A stretch of DNA of 16,207 nucleotides from Candidatus Undinarchaeales archaeon SRR5007147.bin71 (GCA_014189675.1 DVAE01000025.1:1-16207), one strand, 5' to 3'; positions 1 to 7,621 are shown, numbered from the stretch's first letter. Made by a program: numbers and translations. The notes: generated by a model from the sequence alone, not told the origin.

Positions 1-1195
1 CTCTGAGGTTCCATGCCTTTACTCCACAGGCTGCCTGAATGTGAGCTGCGTGGGCATCATCAACTTCCCAGTTTCTGTATTCCAAGTCCTTTCCTATGGA
101 ATTTCCAGATATTCCAGCATCCTCAGATATTGCGCTTACTGTCTGAACTGCTCCATTAACAATTGTAAGTGCATATGAGAGCTTTTCCATGACCCCAGTT
201 TCACCTGTGAATAATTTGTATACCTGTCCGAGTCTTTCAGTGCTTGTCGGATTTCCATCAGCATCCACTCCTGTTGTAATAGAAGTTCGAACTTTTGCTG
301 CCTTAATTTTTGGTGAAAATCCTCTTCCTCTCAACTGGCTTGCCACTAGGTAAAGTCTCTGAGATGCTATAAGAGCTTCCTCATAAATTTCAGTTATTAT
401 TGTCTCATTCCCTCTTCCAGCTTCCTTATTCAGTCTAGCTGTCAAGTCTCTCTTCTTTCCTGATCCGTACTTCTTTATGAATTCATCTATCTTTTCTATG
501 AGTCCGTCAAGAGCCTCTGCTCCTAGATTAGCTATGTCAAAGTCTTTTCCACTTGGGTCTTTCTTAGTTATCATCTTGAGCATTTCTTCGCTAACATTCT
601 TTACTTCGAAAGTGTATCCGTTTGTTCCTGAACTTCCTCCTGGAGCCGATGCCGCTCTTAGTTCTCCGAGTTCTATTTTCATCGCTCCTGCGCTCTTGAT
701 ATCTTTCTTCATTTGCTCAAGTCCCTTCTTTGTCTTTTCAAGATGCTCAATTCTTTCTTCAAGTTCCTTTGGTATGTCGTCGGCCCAGAATTTGTTTAAC
801 CTGTTACCATACCGTTCTTCCACCAACTTCCGACCCTGTCTCATAACAAAGACAAGTAAGACAACTCCTATCATGATGAGTTCTGCCTGGTCTCCGTCAA
901 CAAAGAGTGTGCCTATAATAAGAGCTCCGTAGAAGGTTCCTACCATCAGTCTGAATTCGGGGACTCCCTTTTCTCCACCCTTTGAAAGGTAATCAAAAAC
1001 AAAGGAGTACATCAGGATGTATATGATAAGCTTCATAACATCCATCATACTGGCGCGCCAGAAGGGGTGCAGTGAAAACTGTCCTGTAAGGAAACCGTTT
1101 GTAAAGTATCCAACAACTATAACTATGCCTACCCAGTAGTAGGCTCTCATCAGGAGAACCGGTACCGGTGACTGTGATGAGGGGATATCTGCCAT
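1..1195 (-). CDS. Polytopic membrane protein with cytosolic helical tail (C-terminus cut by window edge)
   Basis: This reading frame starts at an ATG at 1195-1193 and stays open for 398 codons to the left edge, so the C-terminus is missing. I read it codon by codon and found no stop. About four hydrophobic segments lie near residues 20-37, 52-69, 83-99 and 103-118. A charged, helix-rich and probably cytosolic region follows, with a heptad-like stretch near residues 138-162 (KELEERIEHLEK), then a Gly/Ser-rich break (APGGSSGTNG) near 185. The start is supported by a TATA-like element at 1219-1230, about 27 bp upstream. I do not recognise the family. The next gene to the right (1234-2409) has the same layout: start MAD, four membrane segments, long helical tail. 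The two may be distant paralogues or partners, although I see no clear sequence identity. Confidence 0.8.
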   Translation of the reverse strand, partial: MADIPSSQSPVPVLLMRAYYWVGIVIVVGYFTNGFLTGQFSLHPFWRASMMDVMKLIIYILMYSFVFDYLSKGGEKGVPEFRLMVGTFYGALIIGTLFVDGDQAELIMIGVVLLVFVMRQGRKLVEERYGNRLNKFWADDIPKELEERIEHLEKTKKGLEQMKKDIKSAGAMKIELGELRAASAPGGSSGTNGYTFEVKNVSEEMLKMITKKDPSGKDFDIANLGAEALDGLIEKIDEFIKKYGSGKKRDLTARLNKEAGRGNETIITEIYEEALIASQRLYLVASQLRGRGFSPKIKAAKVRTSITTGVDADGNPTSTERLGQVYKLFTGETGVMEKLSYALTIVNGAVQTVSAISEDAGISGNSIGKDLEYRNWEVDDAHAAHIQAACGVKAWNLR

Positions 1196-1218
1196 TTTAA
1201 CTATGTTCGAGTGGTAAA

Positions 1219-1230
1219 CTTATTATTTAA
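1219..1230 (-). promoter_or_regulatory. TATA box for the gene starting at 1195
   Basis: On the minus strand TTAAATAATAAG lies just after the stop codon (1234-1236) of the preceding gene. Its centre is about 28-30 nt from the ATG at 1195, the spacing expected for an archaeal leaderless or near-leaderless transcript. Confidence 0.5.
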
Positions 1231-1233
1231 GGC

Positions 1234-2409
1234 TTATTCTTCGCCAGCTTCAGGACTTTCTCTTGCCCCTTTTCTCTCTTCCTTTCTCTCAACCCGTATA
1301 AGCTTTCCTTTCTTCTTTATTTCACGGTTCATGAGCTTCAACTGCTCTTCATATTTTCCAATAAGTCCTGTAATCATTCCGGATAATTTTCCAGCTTCTT
1401 CGATAAGTTTTGTTCCTTTTTCAGTATCTTTTTTAGTTCTTTTCCACTTATTACTTGTACTCTTCTCAGTTCTTAGATAATTTTTAGTAGTCACTACAGC
1501 TGTTTCAACATGGTGGAGTAGCTGTATCTCATATCCTACTGCTTCTGCTTCTTCCCCTCCCTCTGCTTTCTCCTTCTTCTGGAGTCTCATAACTCGTCTG
1601 AATATTTTGTGCTCGGCTGCCACAAGTTCTTCTCTACCTTCTCCCTTTTCCATCGCCTGGATAAGTGGAGCAAGCATCGAAATGAGTACCAACTTCTCCT
1701 GGTGTTCTTCGAGCTCTTCCTCTCCTATTTTTAGTTCTTTAAGGATTCCTACTAGGTCTGCAAGTTCTTCATGCTGAGGAAGTTCGTCACCCTCTATGTG
1801 CTCCTTAACTTGTTTAAGAAGACTCATTATATCTTCATCATGCTCCATCTGGGAATTTATCCTTGTTCTTAGGTCTCCATTTTTCTCAAGGAACTCAATT
1901 ACCTTGTCAATCTCTTCTTCAATTTCCATTGCAGAGGATATGAGCTTGTTAACAGTTTTCGTAACTCCCTTTATTAGCCTTGCTTCCTTGTTATCAACGT
2001 CTTTGGCAAGAGCAGCTTCTGTTTTTTCCTGGTCTCTTCTCTTCCCATACTCCGTCTTTTTCCTACCCCAAAACCATAATCCTAGCTCAACAAGCGCCAG
2101 CACTCCAAGCGGAAGAAGTACCTGTGTTCTTGGCGTTACAAATATGGCAATCATTGACATAATAACAATCATCACTCCAATATTTGCCGCGAAAGCTCCG
2201 TACTTCTCTTTCTTGGAATAATGGCCTAACATAGCTCCGGACACCATAATTGCCAGAATCGTAAGCGAGACTTGGGTTGTGTCAAATGAAAAATCAAGTT
2301 CAGCTTCACCGCTACTGATAAGTGTATATGTGTATCCAATAAGAACTACTATCATAACAAAATTGAGAAGTGTAGAAAGTGTTTTTACTGACTTATCATC
2401 ATCGGCCAT
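1234..2409 (-). CDS. Four-TM membrane protein with long cytosolic coiled-coil domain
   Basis: This is a 391-aa protein of unrecognised family. Hydrophobic segments lie at about residues 13-32, 46-64, 72-92 and 96-115. A positively charged stretch follows (RKKTEYGKRR near 116-125), indicating a cytosolic tail by the positive-inside rule. Residues ~126-391 are almost entirely charged and helical, with heptad-like runs (SAMEIEEEIDKVIEFLEK; LKELKIGEEELEEHQEKL) and a very basic end (KKKGKLIRVERKEERKGAR) before a short acidic tail. The layout suggests a membrane-anchored scaffold or sensor, which is inference only. The start is supported by a TATA box at 2431-2443. The gene sits 35 bp after the DUF357 gene but has its own promoter, and precedes a protein of the same layout. 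Confidence 0.8.
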   Translation of the reverse strand: MADDDKSVKTLSTLLNFVMIVVLIGYTYTLISSGEAELDFSFDTTQVSLTILAIMVSGAMLGHYSKKEKYGAFAANIGVMIVIMSMIAIFVTPRTQVLLPLGVLALVELGLWFWGRKKTEYGKRRDQEKTEAALAKDVDNKEARLIKGVTKTVNKLISSAMEIEEEIDKVIEFLEKNGDLRTRINSQMEHDEDIMSLLKQVKEHIEGDELPQHEELADLVGILKELKIGEEELEEHQEKLVLISMLAPLIQAMEKGEGREELVAAEHKIFRRVMRLQKKEKAEGGEEAEAVGYEIQLLHHVETAVVTTKNYLRTEKSTSNKWKRTKKDTEKGTKLIEEAGKLSGMITGLIGKYEEQLKLMNREIKKKGKLIRVERKEERKGARESPEAGEE

Positions 2410-2430
2410 ATATCTTTAGAGACCAGTATT

Positions 2431-2443
2431 CCTTAAATATATT
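2431..2443 (-). promoter_or_regulatory. TATA box for the gene starting at 2409
   Basis: AATATATTTAAGG on the minus strand is centred about 28 nt before the ATG at 2409. It lies in the short gap after the stop of the DUF357 gene, so transcription can be initiated separately here. Confidence 0.55.
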
Positions 2444-2444
2444 C

Positions 2445-2702
2445 CTAAAACACGAAAAGTTCTTCGTTTTCAAGGACTTTTATAGCACCGGAACCGACCG
2501 CTCCGTCTAACAGACCGTGAGCATATTCCACAGCCGCGAGAGCCGTGACAAGTTCCCCTTTCTCAGCGAAATGTTTTGCATCATCGCGGTAGGAAAGAGC
2601 CATATCGTAAACTGCTTTTCCACCTTCTAAAACTTCAAGAGATTTAAGAGCCTTCGAGGTCTTTTCTATCAGTCCCTGAACATATTCCGGTGTTAGTTCC
2701 AT
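2445..2702 (-). CDS. DUF357 family small archaeal protein
   Basis: This 85-aa, probably soluble, all-helical protein matches the archaeal DUF357 family (usually under 100 aa). The diagnostic stretch is near residues 37-68: YRDDAKHFAEKGELVTAL followed by AAVEYAHGLLDGAV, matching the family pattern of a DA.yF...gd...AlaavsYAhG.LD core. The molecular function of the family is not established. The ATG starts one base after the dphB stop codon, so the gene is the third cistron of a PiT transporter - dphB - DUF357 operon and is probably translated by coupling. The protein ends shortly after a hydrophobic LFVF tail. Confidence 0.85.
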   Translation of the reverse strand: MELTPEYVQGLIEKTSKALKSLEVLEGGKAVYDMALSYRDDAKHFAEKGELVTALAAVEYAHGLLDGAVGSGAIKVLENEELFVF

Positions 2703-2703
2703 T

Positions 2704-3447
2704 TTATTTCTTCAAAAGCTCTAGCGCTTCCTCCTCTGCGAAGTGAAGCTTTCCTGGTATTATCAGAACCTGCAAAGGCTCTCCAAAATTCTTCTTCAAA
2801 AGCTCTTCTGCTGTTCCTGCTTTGACTACTGGCTTCGGCGAGCCTGCTCTTGCTATCCCTACTGCCAGACTGTCCTTCATAAAAACATTCTCCCCTCTTG
2901 TCTTTTCAATCTTCAGGAGTTTCCGTATCGCTTCATTGACTGTCATAAATTTTCCGTCTCGTATATCTAGAAGGCAAAGAGTATGCGCTCCTATGCTCTG
3001 ATTTTCCTCTATAATGTTGTAGGGACTCTCAAGATCTTCGAAAGGTATCGATACAGTCTTCCCAAACTTGTAGACTTGCAGTCCGGAAAGTCCTGCCGCC
3101 GAGCTAACAATTGAAACACCGTGAATTATTTTGCTCTCTACACCAACTTTTGCTGAGTCTAAAATCAACTGAGAATGAGTCGTCGCAGTCATCGCATCTC
3201 CGCCGACAAGAAGCCCGACTTTCTGAGTCTTCGCCTTTTTTAGTATTTCTGTTCCGGATTCAACTTCCTCCCTGCTGAGTTCCTGAATTTCCCTTCCTAT
3301 TTTCTTCTCCAGTTTCTTCAAACTCGAGCCGAACATTTTTGACGTATAGAATTCAGCGTAAAGAATGTCACAGTCCGCGGCCTCCTCCTGAGCCTGAATG
3401 GTCATACTGCGTTCATCCCATAATCCAATTCCGATTATTTTTATCAT
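2704..3447 (-). CDS. dphB: Diphthine synthase (diphthamide biosynthesis methyltransferase)
   Basis: A 247-aa SAM-dependent methyltransferase of the tetrapyrrole-methylase fold. It methylates the modified histidine of translation elongation factor 2 during diphthamide synthesis and acts in the cytosol. Typical archaeal DphB motifs are visible: the N-terminal GIGLWDERSMT (residues 6-16), the SAM-pocket motif LLVGGDAMTATTH (79-91), HGVSIVSSAAGLSG (109-122) followed by QVYKFGKT, and LHFAEEEAL near the C-terminus. The length is normal for the family. The ATG overlaps the stop of the upstream PiT transporter gene by 4 bp (ATGA), and the DUF357 gene follows after one base, so all three are probably cotranscribed. 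No other diphthamide gene is in the window. Confidence 0.95.
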   Translation of the reverse strand: MIKIIGIGLWDERSMTIQAQEEAADCDILYAEFYTSKMFGSSLKKLEKKIGREIQELSREEVESGTEILKKAKTQKVGLLVGGDAMTATTHSQLILDSAKVGVESKIIHGVSIVSSAAGLSGLQVYKFGKTVSIPFEDLESPYNIIEENQSIGAHTLCLLDIRDGKFMTVNEAIRKLLKIEKTRGENVFMKDSLAVGIARAGSPKPVVKAGTAEELLKKNFGEPLQVLIIPGKLHFAEEEALELLKK

Positions 3448-4373
3448 ACTATCAATCCTACTCCTGCGGCCAGTAATATTGCCAGAGGGAGTCCTACGAA
3501 CCAGCTGAATAATATATTTCTTGACACCTCTCCTCCGACTCTACCTCTTGCAATTCCGACTCCCATAGTCGCCGATATGAGAGTTTGCGTAATAGAAATT
3601 GGTATGCTGAGATATATAAATGTCAGGGCAACGACTCCGGCGGATATCTGAGCCGAGAAGCTTCTTATTGGGCTCAAGTCCGTTATCTTTATCCCTACTG
3701 TTTTCGCAATTTTATAACTCCAGGTTGTAAGTCCTATAAGGACTCCAATTGCTCCAAGAGCTGAAAGAGGACCTACTTCCATGGCTCCTCTGAGCATTCC
3801 AACAACAACTCCTATTGAGTTTCCTCCAATTGAAAGGGACATTAAAATCAGCGCTATAATTCCAGGGATTGCGAACTTTCTCTCAAACTTTTCCCTCTCT
3901 CTAATTGACTTCCTTTTGGAAAGCGCAGTCTTCTTTATGATATTATATAGTAAATAACCTCCGGCAAATCCAGCGAGAGGGGAAACAAAGAGTGCTATCA
4001 ATATATTTCTGAAAAGCCCGTAGTTGAAAACAATTCCTGCAGTATAGGCATATCCTGCAGCGGCTCCCAGAACAATATAGGTCGTAAATATTGGAAGCTC
4101 CTTTTTCGCTGTGACTGTCAGAAGAAGACCAGTTATAACAAGAACAACAGTCATTCCAGTAGCATCAAATGAAACCAATTCATTTCCGACAGTTTCTATA
4201 ATTCTTCCGGAAAGGTAGGCGGCTCCAACAATTACAGAAAGCCCGGAAATTATTACAGCCTCTCTGAGTCTCATCATTCCACTACCTATACTGATTCCCA
4301 ACATTGCGCCCATAGTGTGGACTCCTACTGACCATGCAAGATAGAGTGCAAAAATAACTGCAAGTAATTCCAT
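3444..4373 (-). CDS. PiT-family inorganic phosphate (anion) transporter, atypical signature
   Basis: A 309-aa polytopic membrane protein with the two-fold repeat of the PiT (phosphate permease) family, about ten hydrophobic segments and a basic loop near residues 147-167. Each half has a recognisable signature, but key residues are replaced. The usual GxNDxxNxxG reads GVHTMGAMLG (17-26) in the first half. In the second half GGNSIGVVVG (183-192) keeps the first Asn but loses Asp and the later Asn. The STT motifs read LPIFTTYIVLG and IPISITQTLIS. A TTG codon at 4421 could start 16 codons earlier. I choose ATG 4373 because a TATA box is centred 27 bp upstream and because PiT proteins begin directly with the first membrane segment. 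First gene of the dphB-DUF357 operon; a DUF47 protein, the usual PiT partner, is divergently encoded. Confidence 0.85.
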   Translation of the reverse strand: MELLAVIFALYLAWSVGVHTMGAMLGISIGSGMMRLREAVIISGLSVIVGAAYLSGRIIETVGNELVSFDATGMTVVLVITGLLLTVTAKKELPIFTTYIVLGAAAGYAYTAGIVFNYGLFRNILIALFVSPLAGFAGGYLLYNIIKKTALSKRKSIREREKFERKFAIPGIIALILMSLSIGGNSIGVVVGMLRGAMEVGPLSALGAIGVLIGLTTWSYKIAKTVGIKITDLSPIRSFSAQISAGVVALTFIYLSIPISITQTLISATMGVGIARGRVGGEVSRNILFSWFVGLPLAILLAAGVGLIV

Positions 4374-4394
4374 GGTTTTCAAATCTCTCTGCAC

Positions 4395-4408
4395 TATATT
4401 ATATATTT
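4395..4408 (-). promoter_or_regulatory. TATA box for the PiT-dphB-DUF357 operon
   Basis: The AT-only stretch TATATTATATATTT (plus-strand reading) is centred at ~4401. This places the minus-strand transcription start at ~4374, on the ATG at 4373. It decides the transporter start against the upstream TTG at 4421, which would lie upstream of this promoter's transcription start. Confidence 0.6.
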
Positions 4409-4420
4409 CGGTGAATCCCA

Positions 4421-4434
4421 AAATTATAAATATC
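4421..4434 (+). promoter_or_regulatory. TATA box for the DUF47 gene
   Basis: AAATTATAAATATC has its core centred at ~4428, exactly 27 bp before the ATG at 4455, so the mRNA is probably leaderless. It is 27 bp from the divergent TATA box of the transporter operon, and the two promoters are arranged back to back. Confidence 0.6.
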
Positions 4435-4454
4435 TGTCATCTCATTTTCTGTTC

Positions 4455-5117
4455 ATGGTGGAGTTTTTCTCTGTTCTAAAAGCGGACAAGACAGACGAGT
4501 TCTTCTCGTCCCTTGAGCTCTTCATAGGGCACATTCATGATAGCGTAGTCTCTATGGAAAAAACTTTGGAGCACTACTGCAATGATGATATAGATGCTGT
4601 CAAAGAGCTCTCAGAAAAAGTCCTTCGTTCTGAAAAGAAAGCCGACGTTATCAGAAGGCATATGGAGCAGATGCTTTACAAAGGAGTTTTAGTTCCCTTC
4701 GGAAGGGAAGACAAATACAATCTTCTGGAAGCTCTCGACGATGTTGCCGACCGCGCAGAAATCGTTGTAAGAATTGCAAGAATAGAGAGGCCAAAAGTTC
4801 CTGACACAATAAAAGATGGTCTCAAGGATATGGCTTCTCTTGTCGTAAAAACATCAAAAAATCTCAAGAAATCCGTTCTGAGTCTGGATAAAAACCTTGA
4901 CAAGTCGATACAGGAAGCCACATCTGTTGAGCTCGATCGTGAAAGAGTTCGAAATGAAGAATTTAAACTTCTAGAGGCTCTTTTCAGTGACAAGAAGAAC
5001 ACAAAACTTCAGCTGATGCTTATTAAAGAATTAATTTCACTCTTGGGAAGAGTTGCAGACAGGGCTGAGGAAGCAGCTGACAGAGTAACGACTCTTGCAG
5101 TAAAATACCAGAATTAA
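4455..5117 (+). CDS. DUF47 / PhoU-like protein, putative PiT regulator
   Basis: A 220-aa all-helical, probably cytosolic protein of the DUF47 (PhoU-like, TIGR00153) family. These proteins accompany PiT transporters in bacteria and archaea and are thought to regulate phosphate uptake. Features seen: E60-x-x-AD-x-x-RR (60-68), the KGVLVPFGREDKYNLL segment (76-91), and PhoU-type acidic repeats, one per half: EALDDVADRAE (92-102) and GRVADRAEEAADRV (198-211). These acidic clusters bind metal in characterised PhoU proteins. It begins with a leaderless-type promoter and is divergent from the PiT gene rather than in an operon with it. Its stop codon directly abuts the stop of the convergent AI-2E gene. 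Confidence 0.92.
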   Translation: MVEFFSVLKADKTDEFFSSLELFIGHIHDSVVSMEKTLEHYCNDDIDAVKELSEKVLRSEKKADVIRRHMEQMLYKGVLVPFGREDKYNLLEALDDVADRAEIVVRIARIERPKVPDTIKDGLKDMASLVVKTSKNLKKSVLSLDKNLDKSIQEATSVELDRERVRNEEFKLLEALFSDKKNTKLQLMLIKELISLLGRVADRAEEAADRVTTLAVKYQN

Positions 5118-6056
5118 TCACTCACTTTTGAAGCTGTCAAGAACTATTTTTAGGCTTCCTATTATTATAGGACCAAGTATTATTCCGGCTACTCCAAATG
5201 CCATTGGTCCTCCTATAAATCCGAGCAGAAGAAGGGCCGGATGTACAGGACTTCTCCTCTTCGTCAGAATCGGCGTGACTATTATTTGGGCCACTCCAAA
5301 TATTACTCCTGCAATTGCCAGAACAAGAGCCGTCGTGATATTTCCTACAAGATAGCTGTAAACACCAAGTATCGCGAACATTACCCAACTCCCGACCATT
5401 GGTATCAATGTCGTCACAGAAACTAATATGGCATTAAATGTCGCCAGTTCTATTCCAAGACTCAGAAATAGCGGATAGGAAAGAGCTCCGAAAAGGATTG
5501 CAGTTCCAAAGTAGCCGTCTATTATACCAATCATCAGGCTGTTTATATTCTTGACAATTTTCCTGTGTTTCGGCTTCCTCGCCAAGTGTGTGATATATTT
5601 TGAAATACTGTCCCAATTCTTCAGGAGCTCGAAAAGCGCGAGGAGCATTATGAAAAGATTGAGAACGAGTATTGGGAGGCTGATGAAGAGCGTTCCTGAT
5701 GCCTCAACTCCTGCCTGTATAGCCGGCGAGAGTGAATTGATATCAAAACTAAGAGCGGTTCCTTCAAAAATTACCGAAAGTTTTCCTATAATTTTCGTAG
5801 CGAAGGCGGCTATGCTTCCTGCATTTGATACAAGTGATTTAACTACTGCGGCGACTGGGAATAATATTATGAGCAGAACAAGGGCAGTAACTGTTGCCGC
5901 AGAAGTTCCGTCTCCAATTTTTTCTGCAAGCCTCTTATGAAGAGGCCTTCCGAGATAGCCGAACACAATTGCAAAAACTAAGGGGGCAATTATCGGATAG
6001 AGAACTATAAGAGCCAGTAAAAGAATCAGCGCCAGTTTAGCTTGTCGAACTTTCAT
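5118..6056 (-). CDS. AI-2E family transporter (PF01594-type permease)
   Basis: A 312-aa polytopic membrane protein of the AI-2E/PerM (UPF0118) family. It starts with a long N-terminal hydrophobic hairpin (residues 7-35). A less hydrophobic extracytosolic region (75-120) carries FDINSLSPAIQAG. Several membrane segments follow, and the C-terminal signature is HPALLLLGFIGGPMAFGVAG and IILGPIIIG (272-300). Members export diverse small molecules, and some act as Na+(Li+)/H+ antiporters. The autoinducer-2 name does not imply quorum sensing here, and the substrate cannot be told from sequence. The start is set by a TATA box centred ~26 bp upstream, which overlaps the end of the preceding isomerase gene. 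The stop codon abuts that of the convergent DUF47 gene with no spacer. Confidence 0.9.
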   Translation of the reverse strand: MKVRQAKLALILLLALIVLYPIIAPLVFAIVFGYLGRPLHKRLAEKIGDGTSAATVTALVLLIILFPVAAVVKSLVSNAGSIAAFATKIIGKLSVIFEGTALSFDINSLSPAIQAGVEASGTLFISLPILVLNLFIMLLALFELLKNWDSISKYITHLARKPKHRKIVKNINSLMIGIIDGYFGTAILFGALSYPLFLSLGIELATFNAILVSVTTLIPMVGSWVMFAILGVYSYLVGNITTALVLAIAGVIFGVAQIIVTPILTKRRSPVHPALLLLGFIGGPMAFGVAGIILGPIIIGSLKIVLDSFKSE

Positions 6057-6074
6057 AGATTCATCTAATCAAAG

Positions 6075-6086
6075 TTATTATATAAA
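6075..6086 (-). promoter_or_regulatory. TATA box for the AI-2E transporter gene
   Basis: TTTATATAATAA on the minus strand is centred ~25-27 nt before the ATG at 6056. It directly follows the stop codon (6088-6090) of the upstream isomerase gene, so the transporter has its own near-leaderless transcript. Confidence 0.6.
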
Positions 6087-6087
6087 T

Positions 6088-6948
6088 CTACCACTTCAGT
6101 CGAACTCCGCCCTCTGTTATTATTCCTTTGAAATATGATTTTTTCGTTATGTCAAAAACAAGGTTTTCTATTTCAACTCCAGGTAGTTCTGCACCCTCTA
6201 AAATTTCCTCAGCCGGTCTGCTCTCAATACCGACACCCTTTCCCTTCGTATCAAATTTGAGTCTCTGCGTCGCCACATACATTGGAACTCCAAATTCCTT
6301 CGCGGCAAGCGCAACCCCCAGAGTTCCTATTTTATTCACAACATCCCCGTTCTTTAGAACAGTATCCGCTCCGACAAGAGCCATATCGACTCCGGCCATA
6401 ACACTTGCCACCGCAGAATCGACTACAATAGTTGTCGGTATTTCGTGCTCAGCGAGCTCTTTCGCTGAGATAAATCCCTGCTTGCTTGGCCGAGTTTCTG
6501 TGCATATTACATTGAACCTTTTCCCACTGTCCCAGGCCTTTTTCAGTATTCCAGTTACTGTGCTGGAGTGGCAGTGTATTAGAATGAGCTGTCCGTCTCT
6601 GACGATTTCAGATCCCTTCTCTGTGAGTTCTTTGAAAGAGTCTTTTGTGTCCTCCATCAGTTCCTTTCCTGCAAGAAGTGCAGCATCTTTCAGATCCGGC
6701 ATTCCAAGATTGATAGCCTCAACATTTTCTATAAACATATCCACGGCATTTGGAAGGGCTATTGCACTCGGTCTTGCTTCTGCAAGTTTATTTCCTTCTG
6801 CTCTGAGCTGGGAAAGGAAGTCCTCACGGCTTCCGGCCTGACAATTTTTTATGAACTCTTCCAGAGCCTCCTCTGCTGCCATTGCTATGGTAAGGGCTCC
6901 CTGAATTTTCATCTCCCTTATGTCGCGTGCGACACTTTCAACACTCAT
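6088..6948 (-). CDS. Ribose-1,5-bisphosphate isomerase, e2b2 / eIF-2B alpha-related
   Basis: A 286-aa cytosolic protein of the eIF-2B alpha/MtnA superfamily. It best fits archaeal ribose-1,5-bisphosphate isomerase, which converts ribose-1,5-bisphosphate to ribulose-1,5-bisphosphate in the AMP phosphorylase/form III RuBisCO nucleotide-salvage route. Motifs: LIHCHSSTV with the probable catalytic Cys126; VICTETRPSKQG (147-158); TIVVDSAVASV with the probable catalytic Asp177; LVGADTVLKNGDVVNKIGT (191-209). A frame with TTG starts extends 5 codons upstream to 6963. I prefer ATG 6948 because of a weak TATA-like TTAAAAC ~27 bp upstream; the choice is uncertain. A generic aIF-2B-like role cannot be excluded. 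The partner enzymes are not in the window. Confidence 0.85.
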   Translation of the reverse strand: MSVESVARDIREMKIQGALTIAMAAEEALEEFIKNCQAGSREDFLSQLRAEGNKLAEARPSAIALPNAVDMFIENVEAINLGMPDLKDAALLAGKELMEDTKDSFKELTEKGSEIVRDGQLILIHCHSSTVTGILKKAWDSGKRFNVICTETRPSKQGFISAKELAEHEIPTTIVVDSAVASVMAGVDMALVGADTVLKNGDVVNKIGTLGVALAAKEFGVPMYVATQRLKFDTKGKGVGIESRPAEEILEGAELPGVEIENLVFDITKKSYFKGIITEGGVRLKW

Positions 6949-6979
6949 AATATTCAATAACAATTCCTTCGTTTTAAGC

Positions 6980-7621
6980 TTATTGGGGCTGGACTGTATT
7001 AACTACTTGCTCGGCGAACTCGACAAGAGTACCTTCACAATAATCTTTTATCTTGTCAACATTTGAGACGCTTATTGTTCCTGTTTCTTTCAGTAGAGAT
7101 GTCGGAATATCACAGTCCATTGACCTCCCCTTTACAGTTATACCAAGAACAGAGCCTGCGTCCTCTATTCTTACAAAGACTTTGCAATTCTCTCCCTTCA
7201 TCCCCTTAACTTCAGTGTAGCTCACTGCCATGCTATCTCCCTCTCCCCTTGAGGTAAGTCCTGTCGCCGGGGAGCAGGACATCAGAGCAGATTTAAGGCA
7301 GGCTTCGTCATTTCCACATTCCTGCAGTTCTACTCCTTTCCAAACTCCGGACTTGGCTACGAATGTCACAAGAACAATTAATAAAATGACTCCGAGGACT
7401 ATTCCGGATATAAAAAATATTCTCTTCGTTTTTGTGTTCTTCACATCTTTCGTTGTTTCTGCAGTCTGTGGTCTGACTTTTTTCGGAAGAGCTTTGGAAA
7501 TAGCAGCTTCGACCTCAATGGATTTCCACCCTGTCTCATCAAGAGCCTTGCGCACCTCGTCCGGGCTGTGTCCGGCAGCCAGCTGTTCCTTTACGTAGTT
7601 TACAATTTCCTTTTCAGTCAT
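6980..7621 (-). CDS. Single-pass membrane protein with UBA-like N-terminal helical domain
   Basis: A 213-aa protein, not assigned to a named family. Residues 4-42 form a short helical repeat with a conserved Gly-Trp (EQLAAGHSPDEVRKALDETG then W). This resembles the UBA-like 'L..G.s.deir.aL...GW' unit found at the N-terminus of several archaeal membrane proteins. A basic linker (47-67) and one hydrophobic segment (68-89) follow. Residues 90-213 are probably outside the cell and contain six cysteines (102, 108, 116, 146, 170, 195), enough for three disulfides, with the motif CGNDEACLKSALMSC at 102-116. The ATG overlaps the end of pelA by 8 bp, so it is cotranscribed and probably translationally coupled. 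Why a surface protein is tied to pelA is unclear. Confidence 0.8.
   Translation of the reverse strand: MTEKEIVNYVKEQLAAGHSPDEVRKALDETGWKSIEVEAAISKALPKKVRPQTAETTKDVKNTKTKRIFFISGIVLGVILLIVLVTFVAKSGVWKGVELQECGNDEACLKSALMSCSPATGLTSRGEGDSMAVSYTEVKGMKGENCKVFVRIEDAGSVLGITVKGRSMDCDIPTSLLKETGTISVSNVDKIKDYCEGTLVEFAEQVVNTVQPQ

Noticed and set aside
477-932. 151-aa plus-strand ORF, Ser/Phe-rich
   Set aside because: It is antisense to the long open membrane-protein frame at 1-1195, which has a promoter and sensible topology. The Ser-rich composition is what an antisense reading of Glu/Lys/Arg-rich helices gives.
4374-4421. TTG start extending the PiT transporter by 16 codons
   Set aside because: The TATA box at 4395-4408 lies inside this extension, so the transcript would begin after it; the ATG at 4373 fits the promoter and the family's usual N-terminus.
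5118-6056. Quorum-sensing role from the AI-2E name
   Set aside because: The family name is historical and substrates vary. No LuxS, receptor or other signalling gene is present.
6128-6841. 237-aa plus-strand ORF opposite the isomerase gene
   Set aside because: Long, but antisense to a clearly recognised enzyme with intact motifs. It has low-complexity Ser/Ala/Phe composition and no promoter spacing or family resemblance.
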